Of a DNA stretch of 64,000 bases, positions 24,014 through 33,182 are shown one piece after another. A model generated the notes under the pieces. That model was given only the letters and a program-made list of their open reading frames with translations. It had not been told where the DNA came from and ran no database searches. Within the stretch, counting starts at the first letter, position 1, and the number at the start of each line of letters is the position of its first letter. This stretch comes from Acidobacteria bacterium Ga0074141 (GTDB lineage: Bacteria > Acidobacteriota > Blastocatellia > Pyrinomonadales > Pyrinomonadaceae). The translations under genes were made by a program, and so were the position numbers. The stretch is taken from assembly GCA_001464665.1 (NCBI GenBank), contig LNDP01000024.1, positions 930,001 through 994,000 on the forward strand, written 5' to 3'.

Positions 24014-25069
24014 TTGGAGAACACCAACGAGAAAGGTATTTGGCTCTTTTCACGCGGCATTGACCTCACGGTCTTTCTTGGCAGTGCGGTCGTGTCGCTT
24101 TTGCTGCTTGCGATTGGTTGGCAGCTTGGGATACTCGACGAGGCTTCGCCGGAATGGACATGGATAACGGCGATCTTGCTGATCGATGTCGCTCATGTTT
24201 GGTCAACCAGTTTTCGCGTTTATTTTGACGCCGAGGAATACCAACGCCGCTTCTGGCTCTATACTCTTGTCCCGGTTTTCGGTTATGCGGTCGGCGTCGC
24301 GCTTTATTCTGAGGGCGAGCTTATATTCTGGAAGACACTTGCGATCGTCGCGGTCTTTCATTTCGTAAGGCAGCAATACGGCTGGGTCGCGCTCTACCGG
24401 CGAAAGGCGGGCGAGCGCGAGCGTTGGACTTGGGCTATCGATGCGACGGCCGTTTATCTCGCGACCCTGTACCCGCTCGCCTTCTGGATGACGAGCCTGC
24501 CGCGAAACTTCAATTGGTTTCTCGAGAACGACTTTTTCGCCCTGCCCGCCATCGTCGAAGACGTTCTTTTTCCGATCTACATCCTCGCCCTCGCGGCATA
24601 TTTTCTAAAGTCGATCTATCTTTACTTTACGGCGGGCTTCCTTAATATCGGCAAAGACATCGTTGTCGCGACGACCGCCATTTGTTGGTATGCCGGCATC
24701 GTCTTTTTCAATTCCGATTACGCCTTTACGGTGACCAACGTGATCATCCACGGCGTGCCGTATTTTGCGTTGATCTACATGTACGCCCGGATGCGCCACG
24801 AGACGGCCGGCAAGGTCTATCGCGGGCTTTCGAGCAACTGGCTGATCTTTCTCGCCACGCTTTGGGCACTCGCATATATTGAGGAGCTTTTCTGGAGCCG
24901 CGGCGTTTGGCACGAACGGACATGGCTTTTCGGTGCGAACTGGGACGTTGCCGAGTGGAAGATGTGGATCGTGCCGCTGCTCGCCGTGCCGCAACTGACG
25001 CATTACATACTCGATGGCTTCATCTGGCGGCGGCGCGGAAATGCGGGCGTGGCCGTTACGGGTGGATAG
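24014..25069 (+). CDS. Polytopic membrane protein with conserved intramembrane histidines
   Basis: 351 residues and about nine hydrophobic helices. Polar residues recur inside or at the ends of helices: D58-x-x-H61 (IDVAHVW), H116 (FHFVRQQYG), H246 (IIHGVPY), and H330/D334 (THYILDGFIWR). Such a His/Asp set suggests a metal centre, as in membrane di-iron enzymes, but the spacing does not match classical desaturase boxes. I do not recognise the family. The TTG start at 24014 is the only one that keeps the full first helix. It follows the previous gene with a two-base gap. Confidence 0.72.
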   Translation: MENTNEKGIWLFSRGIDLTVFLGSAVVSLLLLAIGWQLGILDEASPEWTWITAILLIDVAHVWSTSFRVYFDAEEYQRRFWLYTLVPVFGYAVGVALYSEGELIFWKTLAIVAVFHFVRQQYGWVALYRRKAGERERWTWAIDATAVYLATLYPLAFWMTSLPRNFNWFLENDFFALPAIVEDVLFPIYILALAAYFLKSIYLYFTAGFLNIGKDIVVATTAICWYAGIVFFNSDYAFTVTNVIIHGVPYFALIYMYARMRHETAGKVYRGLSSNWLIFLATLWALAYIEELFWSRGVWHERTWLFGANWDVAEWKMWIVPLLAVPQLTHYILDGFIWRRRGNAGVAVTGG

Positions 25070-25096
25070 GCGGGCAATTGTGTTAAATTTAAGCTG

Positions 25097-25702
25097 ATGG
25101 GCGCCGCTTGGCTTACAAAAAAACTCCTCCTACTCGGGCTGGCGGTCGCCGTCGCCTCGGCCGGCGCATGCAAAAGCTCGGGCGGGCTCGGCGACATAGT
25201 CGCGTTTGATGAAACGGGCGAGGCGGGGAAAATAGTCGAGGACGCCAACAAAGACCTCAACAAGATCAAGATCCTGTACCGCGATAATGAAGGCAAGCGG
25301 CTTGAGATAAGGCAGGCACTTGAGACCAACAATACCGAGGACGTACGGCGGCTTGCTGGCGAGATCGTAACAATAATAAACGAAGGAACGAACACGGCCG
25401 CGGATGCGATAGAAAAGCTAGAATCGGCGCGGGCGATGAAGATAAACCCCGACTACGAACGCTATCTAGAGCTAAAGATCGATTCACTCAGATCGCAGCT
25501 CGAGGCTTTTCAAAATTTTCACAAGGCGGCCCGAACGCTCCGCGACAACTACAACCCCCAAGACGGCGCCGCCCGCGACAAGGTGAAGGCAGAGTTTGAC
25601 GAGCTGACCGAAAAGTACCGAAAGACAATGGAAGACGCCCGTGCCCGGAGCAGCGAGGCGAACGACCTCTACAAAGACACGGTCAGAAAAGAAAGGCAAT
25701 AG
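25097..25702 (+). CDS. Exported coiled-coil protein, possible lipoprotein
   Basis: 201 residues. A signal sequence (residues 1-24, LLLLGLAVAVASAGA) leads to Cys25, which could be lipidated although the lipobox is weak. The rest is almost entirely charged helix, with heptad-like patterns over about residues 45-195, so a periplasmic coiled coil is likely. No family is recognised. It is 27 bases downstream of the His-rich membrane protein and is closed by a strong bidirectional terminator. Confidence 0.7.
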   Translation: MGAAWLTKKLLLLGLAVAVASAGACKSSGGLGDIVAFDETGEAGKIVEDANKDLNKIKILYRDNEGKRLEIRQALETNNTEDVRRLAGEIVTIINEGTNTAADAIEKLESARAMKINPDYERYLELKIDSLRSQLEAFQNFHKAARTLRDNYNPQDGAARDKVKAEFDELTEKYRKTMEDARARSSEANDLYKDTVRKERQ

Positions 25703-25723
25703 CGGCGATCGGCAAAAACCAAA

Positions 25724-25765
25724 CGGCCTCTGCGTTCGCAATGTCTGAACGCAGAGGCCGAAGTT
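25724..25765. terminator. Bidirectional terminator, 14-pair stem
   Basis: CGGCCTCTGCGTTC and GAACGCAGAGGCCG pair perfectly around a nine-base loop, with AAGTTTTAT on one side and a CAAAAACCAAA stretch (T-rich on the minus strand) on the other. It lies between the convergent genes ending at 25702 and 25780. Confidence 0.85.
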
Positions 25766-25779
25766 TTATACAGGACCCT

Positions 25780-26754
25780 TTAGACGACCCGCCCGGGAAA
25801 GAAAAACTCACCCATCGGACGCGGCGCTGCCGGTGTCGCCGGGGTTCGCGGAGCCCGCGGCGGAGCGGGAACGCTGAAGAAGTTGTCAGGATAGCCCGTT
25901 GCGGCCTCGGGCGCGACGCGAATGGTTTGCCGGTTGCGGTCGCGGACAATGCCGAGCTCGACGTCGCCTTCCTTCTTGGCCGAAATACCGCGGACGACCT
26001 CCATCTCATTCGAGATCTCTTTGCCGTCAACCGCGACGATTATGTCGCCGGCACGAAGCCCGGCCTTTTCCGCCGGCGAGCCCTCGTGGACGTTGTTGAT
26101 CATCACGCCTTTCTCAACGCCAAAGTGTGCGGCAAGCTGCTTGGTCAGCGGCGTTAGGCCCACGCCGATCTGCCGCGAGCCGGCCGTGCGGAAAACGAAA
26201 ACATCGCCGTCGCCGCCACGCGGCATCGGGAAGTTCTCGATTCTTGGGATCTCCGGCAGTTCAGGCATCTGGAACTCAAAACCTTCACCGTCCGGAACCT
26301 GGATGCGGAAGCGGCCGTTCTCAAACTGCGGCATCGGGCGCTTGCCGATGGTTGCCGCGATCTCGGTCTCCGAACCGCCGCGGACCACGGTCAAGCGAAC
26401 GGAATGATCGGGCGAGACCTCGCCAATAAGCCGGGTCAGCTTTCGGGTGCTCGTCACCTCTTCACCGTTAAAACGGACGATGACGTCGCCGGCACGCAAG
26501 CCGGCCGCTTCAGCGGGCGATCCCTCGACCACCTTCTTTACCGCGACTCCGCGGACCGAAGCGAGACCATAGGACGCGTAGTTATCGCTGCTGACATCTG
26601 CCGTTTCAACGCCCAGAAAGCTGCCCGAAAACGGCATTGACATTGACATTACACGCGGTGCCGGCGGCTGGGCCGGACGCGGGGGCGGAGTTTGTGCCGA
26701 GAGGGCAAGCGAGCCGAAAGCCAGAACCAGAAGCAAAACGAAAGATCTTTGCAT
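25780..26754 (-). CDS. Secreted protein with two PDZ domains
   Basis: 324 residues from the ATG at 26754, supported by GGAGG upstream; an upstream extension lacks such a site. The signal peptide is MQRSFVLLLVLAFGSLALSA. Two PDZ domains follow: about 45-125 with EGSPAEAAGLRAGDVIVRFN, and about 205-285 with EGSPAEKAGLRAGDIIVAVD. The ends are Pro-rich. There is no protease domain, unlike DegP/HtrA, so it probably scaffolds or binds exposed C-termini in the periplasm. The two PDZ units are clear duplicates of each other. Confidence 0.88.
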   Translation of the reverse strand: MQRSFVLLLVLAFGSLALSAQTPPPRPAQPPAPRVMSMSMPFSGSFLGVETADVSSDNYASYGLASVRGVAVKKVVEGSPAEAAGLRAGDVIVRFNGEEVTSTRKLTRLIGEVSPDHSVRLTVVRGGSETEIAATIGKRPMPQFENGRFRIQVPDGEGFEFQMPELPEIPRIENFPMPRGGDGDVFVFRTAGSRQIGVGLTPLTKQLAAHFGVEKGVMINNVHEGSPAEKAGLRAGDIIVAVDGKEISNEMEVVRGISAKKEGDVELGIVRDRNRQTIRVAPEAATGYPDNFFSVPAPPRAPRTPATPAAPRPMGEFFFPGRVV

Positions 26755-26873
26755 AATCAGAACCTCCACAAATAATCTACTGCTATGTGAAAACACCGCA
26801 CAAAGTAATTTTGTTGCAGCAACGCGAAAAAAAGGTTGCCTCGACAAGGTCAAATGTCATATAAACTCGATGT

Positions 26874-27680
26874 ATGTCTCGTAAAACTCCGCGCCAAGTA
26901 TCCCTTTTTGTCCTTGCCGCTCTTTTCGTATTATCTACGTCCACGTTATCGGTTAAGCCGACAGCACCGGAAGACCTACGCAAATATCGTTTAGTCGTTT
27001 CCGTGGAGCCGAATGTGTTTCTTTCTGCGTCGATGGACAGCATAAAGAAGGTATTGAAGGCACGTGGAGAGGCTTTGGGTGGAACAGCAGAGATCTCGGC
27101 CTTTGATCCGAAACTTAGAACATTAACTATCGAGGTCAATTGTAGTTGCTCTATCGATACAGCAAGAACCGTAATCGAGAATGTTGATTTGGGGTTCCAC
27201 CCGGTGTTGTCAAAGCCGAGTCCTGCTTCCGTCGAACTTTACGAGTCTTTAGCTGAGGCTACGAAGATCGCAGGGGAAGAGTTTCTCGTTCTGCCGTACA
27301 GAATGGAAGGGGAGCCTAACGATAAGTTTGCCATTATCGAACGATATGCCTTTGTTGGCTCAATTGATATAGCCGATGCAAAAGCAGTAGAAAATGAGGA
27401 TGGTGGTTACAGGATCCCATTCACTCTTCACAAGGACGGCGCTCAACGGATGGCGACATGGACTGAGTCAAATATTGGTAATTATCTGGCAGTTGTTATG
27501 AATGGCAGAGCAATCCAAATTGCATACGTTCGAAGCATCATCTCAGACCAAGGCGAAATATCCGGCAGTCTAGAAATGGCCGAGGCTAAGCGAATTGCCG
27601 GCAGTCTGGCAAGCGGGCGCTTACCAAGAATGAACCTTATATCAGAGTCTGTTATCCTTCCGGCAACCCCGTCACCTTAG
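26874..27680 (+). CDS. Exported protein with SecD P1-head-like domain
   Basis: 268 residues. After a signal peptide or anchor (about residues 8-27) comes a ferredoxin-like region, then a segment from about 140 to 245 that resembles the P1 head of SecD: YAFVGSIDIADAKAV, IPFTLHKDGAQRM, NIGNYLAVVMNG and an ISG...LASGRLP ending. SecD P1 captures preproteins at the periplasmic face of SecYEG. Here there are no SecD membrane helices. Codon use is more AT-rich than in neighbours. Its stop overlaps the 3' end of the convergent aminotransferase gene by 9 bases. Confidence 0.7.
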   Translation: MSRKTPRQVSLFVLAALFVLSTSTLSVKPTAPEDLRKYRLVVSVEPNVFLSASMDSIKKVLKARGEALGGTAEISAFDPKLRTLTIEVNCSCSIDTARTVIENVDLGFHPVLSKPSPASVELYESLAEATKIAGEEFLVLPYRMEGEPNDKFAIIERYAFVGSIDIADAKAVENEDGGYRIPFTLHKDGAQRMATWTESNIGNYLAVVMNGRAIQIAYVRSIISDQGEISGSLEMAEAKRIAGSLASGRLPRMNLISESVILPATPSP

Positions 27681-28874
27681 ACTCCGGAGCCGTTCGGCGG
27701 CGGCCTCTAGCGTTTCGTCGCGTTTGCAGAAGCAGAACCTGACCATCTGGCTCCCGCCGCTTGATTCGCGATAGAACGAGGACATCGGCACGACCGCAAC
27801 GCCGACGTTCCGGATCATGTGCATCGTGAACTCCACGTCGTTCGCAAATCCGAAGCCCGAAATATCGGCCATCACATAATACGCACCCTCGGGCGGGTCG
27901 CAATCGAAGCCCGCCTCGCGGAGCACCGGCACAATGAAGTCCCGTTTGCGTTGATACTCGCTCCGCACCTCTTCGTAATACTCCGGCGGGAGCGACATCG
28001 CGTATGCACCGGCGTGCTGGAGCGGGTTGGCGGCTCCGACCGTCAGAAAGTCGTGAACCTTGCGGATAGCGGAAGTTATGTCCGGCGGCGCTATGCAGTA
28101 ACCGACCCGCCAGCCTGTGACCGAATAGGTCTTCGAGAGCGAATTTACAACCACCGTCCGCTCGCGCATGCCGGGCAGCGTCGCCATCGAAACATGTTCG
28201 CGGGGCCGGCCGGTCGCGGGGTCGTCATAAGTGATGTGCTCGTAGATCTCGTCGGTGAAGCAAAGCGTGTCAAACTCGCGGCAGAGCCCGGCGATGTATT
28301 CCATCTCGTCGCGAGTGAAGACCTTGCCGGAGGGGTTGTTGGGGTTGCAGATGATGATCGCCTTGGTCCGTTCGCTAAAAGCGGCACGGAGTTCTTCGCG
28401 GTCAAATGTAAATGTTCCCTCGCGGCGATAAAGCGGAACGTGGACCGGAACGGCATCGGAGAGAATGGCGTCCGGGGCGTAGTTTTCGTAAAAGGGCTCG
28501 AAAAGTATCACCTCGTCGCCGGGGCTTACGGTCGCGAGCATTGCCGCGATCATACCTTCGGTCGAGCCGCACGTGACAGTTATCTCCTCCTCGGGGTCTA
28601 TATCAAGCCCAAGGAACCACTTCGTCTTCGCCGCAATGGCATCGCGAAAAGGCTTAACGCCCCAAGTGATCGCATATTGGTTATGATCGGCCGCGATCGC
28701 TTCCATCGCCTTTTGTTTGATGTCCTCCGGTGCCGCCCAATCGGGAAAGCCTTGCCCGAGATTGACGGCATCATACTTGGCAGCCTCGCGGCTCATTTCG
28801 CGGATAACGGATTCGGTAAAGCTCGCCGCCTTTGCGGAAATGCGCGGCTTAACGATGCGTGGTTCTGTGCTCAT
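27672..28874 (-). CDS. PLP-dependent class I/II aminotransferase
   Basis: 400 residues, fold-type I. The opening NLGQGFPDW is typical of the methionine/kynurenine/glutamine transaminase group (YbdL, KAT). Key sites are GSTEGM (PLP phosphate), NPNNPSG, the DEIYEH Asp that pairs with the PLP ring nitrogen, and the Schiff-base Lys in NSLSKTYSVTGWR. The C-terminal RFCFCK contains the substrate carboxylate-binding Arg. It probably transfers amino groups from methionine or aromatic amino acids; the exact substrate cannot be read from the sequence. Confidence 0.93.
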   Translation of the reverse strand: MSTEPRIVKPRISAKAASFTESVIREMSREAAKYDAVNLGQGFPDWAAPEDIKQKAMEAIAADHNQYAITWGVKPFRDAIAAKTKWFLGLDIDPEEEITVTCGSTEGMIAAMLATVSPGDEVILFEPFYENYAPDAILSDAVPVHVPLYRREGTFTFDREELRAAFSERTKAIIICNPNNPSGKVFTRDEMEYIAGLCREFDTLCFTDEIYEHITYDDPATGRPREHVSMATLPGMRERTVVVNSLSKTYSVTGWRVGYCIAPPDITSAIRKVHDFLTVGAANPLQHAGAYAMSLPPEYYEEVRSEYQRKRDFIVPVLREAGFDCDPPEGAYYVMADISGFGFANDVEFTMHMIRNVGVAVVPMSSFYRESSGGSQMVRFCFCKRDETLEAAAERLRSLR

Positions 28875-28944
28875 AAAATTTATGGAAATCGAGTTTACGT
28901 TTTGGGCGATAGATAGGTCGATTGCCCTAACCGCCGCTTAGTGC

Positions 28945-29035
28945 TCTTTGTGCGATTCCTTTGCGGCCTTTGTGTTTTAACTGCCCTTTAACCACAAAGG
29001 TCACAAAGCTTTTGCACAAAGCTAACAAAGGTAGG
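28945..29035. repeat. CTTTGTG-type inverted repeat
   Basis: CTTTGTG, CCTTTG and GCGGCCTTTGTGTTTT on one side face AACCACAAAGG, CACAAAG and CAAAGG on the other, giving a long imperfect hairpin. The core GCGGCCTTTGTGTTT recurs at 56407, again within an inverted repeat. It occupies the 206-base gap between the aminotransferase start and the galE stop; no gene is seen there. Confidence 0.65.
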
Positions 29036-29080
29036 CCCAGTTATAGACTGACTCTTCCGCCAACGTAACCAATATGCGAT

Positions 29081-30061
29081 CTACTTGTAACCTTCAGGGT
29101 GCTCGGTGTGCCATTTCCACGCCGAGGCGATGATCTCTTCGATACCCGTGATCTTCGGCTGCCAGCCGAGAACCCGTGCGGCCTTTTCGGCGTTGGCGAT
29201 CAGCTTTGATGGGTCGCCGGGCCGCCGCGGTGCGTTCGCGACGTTGATCTCGCTGCCAGTAACTCGTCGAGCGGCGGCGATCACCTCGCTGACCGAAAAC
29301 CCGCTGCCGTTGCCGAGGTTAAATGCGTCTGAGTTGCCGCCGTTTCGGAGATGATCAAGCGCCAGCAGGTGCGCCTCTGCGAGGTCGCTGATGTGGATAT
29401 AGTCGCGGATCGCAGTGCCGTCCGGCGTAGGGTAATCGGTGCCGAAGACCGAGACGTGCGAGAGCTTGCCCAAAGCGGCGAAAAGCACGAGCGGAATCAG
29501 GTGCGTCTCGGGAAAATGATCCTCGCCTCGTGTTTCGGTCGCACCCGAAGCGTTGAAGTAGCGCAGTGCGACGCACCGAAGCCCGTAGGCCGCGGAGTAA
29601 GCCTCGAGAACGCGTTCGATCATCAGCTTGGTCCAGCCGTAGGGATTGGCCGGCTGCTGCGGGTGCTGCTCGTCTATCGGTGTATATTGCGGCTCGCCGT
29701 AGGTCGCACAGGTCGAGGAGAAAACGAACTGCTTCACATCATGTTCAAGCAGAACATCGAGCAGGTCGAGCGTTTGGCGGACGTTGTTTTGAAAATATTT
29801 CTGCGGCTGCTGGACCGATTCGCCGACATAGGCGAATGCGGAAAAATGCATACAGGCCTTTACGGAATTCTCGGCAATTATCCGCGAGACGAGTTCCTTA
29901 TCGCCGATGTCGCCTTCGTAAAACGGCACGGAGGCATCGACCGCCTCGCGATGGCCGTAAACGAGGTTGTCGATGACGGCGACCTTGAGCCCTCGTGCCC
30001 TGAGAGCCTCGACCGTTACGCTTCCGATATAGCCGGCACCGCCGGTAACGAGGATCGACAT
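29081..30061 (-). CDS. galE: UDP-glucose 4-epimerase
   Basis: 326 residues from the ATG at 30061, where the protein begins directly with the NAD-binding GGAGYIGS (residues 7-14). An ORF extension upstream is within the preceding gene and lacks homology. The SDR catalytic set is present: SSTCATYG with the Ser/Thr, and Y-x-x-x-K in PYGWTK. GalE interconverts UDP-glucose and UDP-galactose for surface polysaccharides. It follows the CapD-type gene by 10 bases, forming a polysaccharide operon. Confidence 0.94.
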   Translation of the reverse strand: MSILVTGGAGYIGSVTVEALRARGLKVAVIDNLVYGHREAVDASVPFYEGDIGDKELVSRIIAENSVKACMHFSAFAYVGESVQQPQKYFQNNVRQTLDLLDVLLEHDVKQFVFSSTCATYGEPQYTPIDEQHPQQPANPYGWTKLMIERVLEAYSAAYGLRCVALRYFNASGATETRGEDHFPETHLIPLVLFAALGKLSHVSVFGTDYPTPDGTAIRDYIHISDLAEAHLLALDHLRNGGNSDAFNLGNGSGFSVSEVIAAARRVTGSEINVANAPRRPGDPSKLIANAEKAARVLGWQPKITGIEEIIASAWKWHTEHPEGYK

Positions 30062-30071
30062 ACTTACAGGA

Positions 30072-32102
30072 TCATTTACCGGCCAGCCCGAGTTTGCCGG
30101 GTTGGGCAAATGCCTTGCCGGTCTCGGCATCTTTCTTCGCGGCGGGTTCGGCGACATCGGTTCCGCTCAGCGATGCCTCGGGCAGAACGTCTCCAAAAAC
30201 GCCGCGGATCTCAGCCTCGTTCCTGAGCTCGACCGAACGCCGAAAACGCTCGACGATCTCCGCAACCTGCTCTTCGGTATAGGCCGCGATCTTGCCGATA
30301 AAGATCTTCGGGTGACGCGTCTTCAGCAGATTTTCGCCGGTTATCTCTAGCTCTTCAAAAAGCTTCTCGCCTTTCCGAGTTCCGGTAAATTCAATATCGA
30401 TCTCTTCATAGGGGATCAGGCCCGAGAGCCGGATCATCTCTTCCGCAAGGTCAACTATGCGGACCGGCTGGCCCATGTCGAGGATAAATATCTCGCCGCC
30501 CTCGCCGAGTGCCCCGGCCTGCAGCACCAGCTGCGACGCCTCGGGGATGGTCATAAAGTAACGCGTCATGTCCGGGTGCGTGACCGTGATAGGTTCACCG
30601 CGGCGGATCTGCTCGCGAAAGATGGGCACCACCGAGCCCGCCGAGCCGAGCACATTGCCGAACCGGACCGACGTGTATCGCGTCTTGAATCGGCGGCTGA
30701 GGTCTTGCACGACGATCTCGGCAACACGCTTTGAGGCGCCCATCACCGAGGTCGGGTTGACGGCCTTGTCGGTCGAGATCAGGACGAAATGGCTTGCACC
30801 AAATTCACCGGCCAGCGAGGCAACATTGAGCGTGGCGAAGATGTTATTCGTTACGCCCTCGATCGGGTTCGCCTCCATCATCGGCACGTGCTTGTGTGCA
30901 GCGGCGTGAAAGACGACGTCCGGGCGATGACGGTCAAAAAGCTCCCGCATACGAGCCTCGTCGCCGGCATCGGCAAGCAGCGGTCGCGTTACAAGCTCGG
31001 GCATGTCGTGCCTCGCCTCGCGTTCGATACTAAAAAGATTGAACTCGGCCCGTTCGACGAGGAGAATCTCACGCGGCTTGAACCGGGCGATCTGGCGAAC
31101 AAGTTCTGAGCCGATCGAGCCGCCGGCACCGGTCACCATAACGGCCTTGCCCGAGAGAAATTCGTGCAGGTTGCTTTCGTCGAGCTTTACCGGGTCGCGG
31201 CCGAGAAGGTCCTCGATCTCAACGTCGCGGATGCGGTTGATCGAGATCTTGCCCTGGGCTATCTCATTGAGATTCGGGATCATCTGCGCCTTGACCGGGA
31301 TCGAGCGGCAGATCTCGAGTATGCGGCGGAGATCTTTGCCGTTGCCTTTGTCGATAGCGATGACGACCTCTTGGACATCAAGTTCTTCAACGAGCCTCGG
31401 CAGGTCGTGAGTCGTACCAAGTATTTTGATTCCGCTTACGCTGCCGCCCTGTTTGCGGCGGTCGTCGTCAACAAAACCGCGAAGCAGAAGCCGCGAATCT
31501 GAGCGGCCAACGACCTCTTTTGCGAGTGCCGCCCCAGTTCGCCCGGCACCAACAACCAAGGCCGGCTTTCGCTTCATTCGGCGATGCGGTACGAGCAGCG
31601 TTCGTTTCTCGCCAAGCTCATAAACAAAGCGGCGGCTGATCCTCAATGCCAGCAAGCCGCCAAAGGCGAGCACCGTGTCGATCAATATCACAGAGATCGG
31701 CACCTGCCAGAGCGGAAACTCGGCAAAGCTCAGTGAAAATCGAAATACTATTAGAACAGCTCCGGAGATGGCCGCAGCCCACATAAAGACCTTTAGGTCC
31801 TCGATGCTGACATAACGCCAAAGGATCGAATAGGCTCCGGTCAGGAAAAGCGATGAGAACTGGACGAGGATGACCAGCGGAAGCTGGCTGAGGGCCGTGT
31901 TGAAATAAAATTCACCGAGCTGAATATTGATCGCCGGGAGATAAGCAAGGAAGAACGCGATCGTCATAACGACGAGATCGGCGGCCACCTGCGTCGGCCG
32001 CCGGAGATACCAAAATCGTTCGCGATAGTTCTCCTTCACGTTAAAAACCCGAAAAAACCGTGGGAATATTAATACTTTGAAGCGCTCAGCCCTTTGGCGC
32101 AA
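30072..32102 (-). CDS. Membrane nucleoside-diphosphate-sugar dehydratase (CapD/PglF type)
   Basis: 676 residues. Four N-terminal membrane helices, a first Rossmann domain ([14 protein letters not shown]), then the SDR catalytic domain with [29 protein letters not shown] and a C-terminal region typical of UDP-GlcNAc 4,6-dehydratases such as PglF, WbpM and FlaA1. The reaction starts synthesis of diamino- or deoxy-aminosugars for surface glycans. The 32102 start is a TTG; a GTG at 32039 is also possible and neither has a good Shine-Dalgarno. About 40 C-terminal residues are an Ala/Lys-rich tail. Confidence 0.92.
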   Translation of the reverse strand: MRQRAERFKVLIFPRFFRVFNVKENYRERFWYLRRPTQVAADLVVMTIAFFLAYLPAINIQLGEFYFNTALSQLPLVILVQFSSLFLTGAYSILWRYVSIEDLKVFMWAAAISGAVLIVFRFSLSFAEFPLWQVPISVILIDTVLAFGGLLALRISRRFVYELGEKRTLLVPHRRMKRKPALVVGAGRTGAALAKEVVGRSDSRLLLRGFVDDDRRKQGGSVSGIKILGTTHDLPRLVEELDVQEVVIAIDKGNGKDLRRILEICRSIPVKAQMIPNLNEIAQGKISINRIRDVEIEDLLGRDPVKLDESNLHEFLSGKAVMVTGAGGSIGSELVRQIARFKPREILLVERAEFNLFSIEREARHDMPELVTRPLLADAGDEARMRELFDRHRPDVVFHAAAHKHVPMMEANPIEGVTNNIFATLNVASLAGEFGASHFVLISTDKAVNPTSVMGASKRVAEIVVQDLSRRFKTRYTSVRFGNVLGSAGSVVPIFREQIRRGEPITVTHPDMTRYFMTIPEASQLVLQAGALGEGGEIFILDMGQPVRIVDLAEEMIRLSGLIPYEEIDIEFTGTRKGEKLFEELEITGENLLKTRHPKIFIGKIAAYTEEQVAEIVERFRRSVELRNEAEIRGVFGDVLPEASLSGTDVAEPAAKKDAETGKAFAQPGKLGLAGK

Positions 32103-32222
32103 GTGCGGGTTGGTGGTTTGTTACATCGCTGCAAACGTATCTCCGGGCAACGGCAAGTGCGGAAAATTGAATCGTATCGGCTTATAAGATAGTCTGAGGA
32201 CTGTTAGAAAGCCCGGAGAAGT

Positions 32223-33176
32223 ATGATGTTTAAGAAATTTGCCCTATCGCTATTGCCGATCCTATCGCTAGTGTTCGTCGTTTCGGCACAGGTGCCGGAG
32301 CCCGCCGAAGGCCCGCAGGGTTACCTTATCGGCCCCGGCGACGAGATCACCGGCAAGGTGCTCGGCGAACCGCAGTTCGATTTCGTGGCCACAGTTGATG
32401 AGGACGGCAAGATCGAAGTTCCGTTCTTTGAGGAGCCCATCGTTGCCGGCTGCAAGACCGAACGCGATCTCCGGGGCGATGTTGCGAAGCTTTTGACAAA
32501 GTACCTTCGGGCCCCGCAGCTTAGCCTCCGCGTTACGAAGCGGGACAGCCGTCCGCCGGTCAGCATTTATGGCGAGGTGCGGCAGCAGCAGCAGGTCAAT
32601 CTTACACGCCGTGCCTATCTTCTCGAACTCATTTCCTTTGCCGGCGGCGAAACGGAAAAGAGCGGCGGGATGATCCAGGTCTTTCGTACCCGGCCGCCGA
32701 TGTGTTCCGAGGCGAAAGAGAATTGGAGCACTTCCGGTGCCGAGGTGCCTTCGCGGATGTACAGCCTTGCGAGCCTCCGGCAGGGCCGCGAGGAATCGAA
32801 TCCAGAGATACTTCCGGGCGACATCATCATCGTCCAGAAAGCATCACCGGTTTACGTTACCGGTGAAGTGATCAAACCGGGCGAACTGAGCATTCCGGAA
32901 CGCGGGCTGCCGCTAACGCAGGCGGTCGCGATGGCCAGCGGCATCACCCGCGAGGCAAAGACAAAGAACATTAAGATCTATCGCCGGCAGCAAGGAAGCG
33001 CCGAGCCCGAGGTGATCGTCGCCAATTACGATTCGATCAAGAAGGGCGAGCAGAAAGATGTTATGCTGCAGCCATTCGACATCGTCGAGGTCGACAAAGC
33101 AGGAAAGAAATTTACGGATTATCTGTTGGAATTCGCAACGGGCGTGCCGAATCGCATCCCGATCCGCCCATTCTAG
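32223..33176 (+). CDS. Polysaccharide export protein with SLBB domain (Wza-like)
   Basis: 317 residues. Signal peptide (to about SAQ at residue 23), Poly_export domain (YLIGPGDEITGKVLGE, about 33-110) and one or two SLBB beta-grasp domains (VSIYGEVRQQQQVNLT; VYVTGEVIKPGELSIPE). This family forms the periplasmic/outer-membrane exporter for capsule or exopolysaccharide. It lies divergently beside the CapD and GalE genes, which supports a shared polysaccharide pathway. It has no lipobox Cys, unlike classical Wza. Confidence 0.9.
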   Translation: MMFKKFALSLLPILSLVFVVSAQVPEPAEGPQGYLIGPGDEITGKVLGEPQFDFVATVDEDGKIEVPFFEEPIVAGCKTERDLRGDVAKLLTKYLRAPQLSLRVTKRDSRPPVSIYGEVRQQQQVNLTRRAYLLELISFAGGETEKSGGMIQVFRTRPPMCSEAKENWSTSGAEVPSRMYSLASLRQGREESNPEILPGDIIIVQKASPVYVTGEVIKPGELSIPERGLPLTQAVAMASGITREAKTKNIKIYRRQQGSAEPEVIVANYDSIKKGEQKDVMLQPFDIVEVDKAGKKFTDYLLEFATGVPNRIPIRPF

Positions 33177-33182
33177 CGAAGG

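Noticed and set aside
27819-28916. 365-codon plus-strand frame
   Set aside because: It is antisense to the aminotransferase, whose motifs are unambiguous, and has no recognisable domain or Shine-Dalgarno.
29081-30157. GalE beginning at 30157
   Set aside because: The 32 extra residues lie upstream of the NAD-binding start and within the preceding gene; the ATG at 30061 gives the normal GalE N-terminus.
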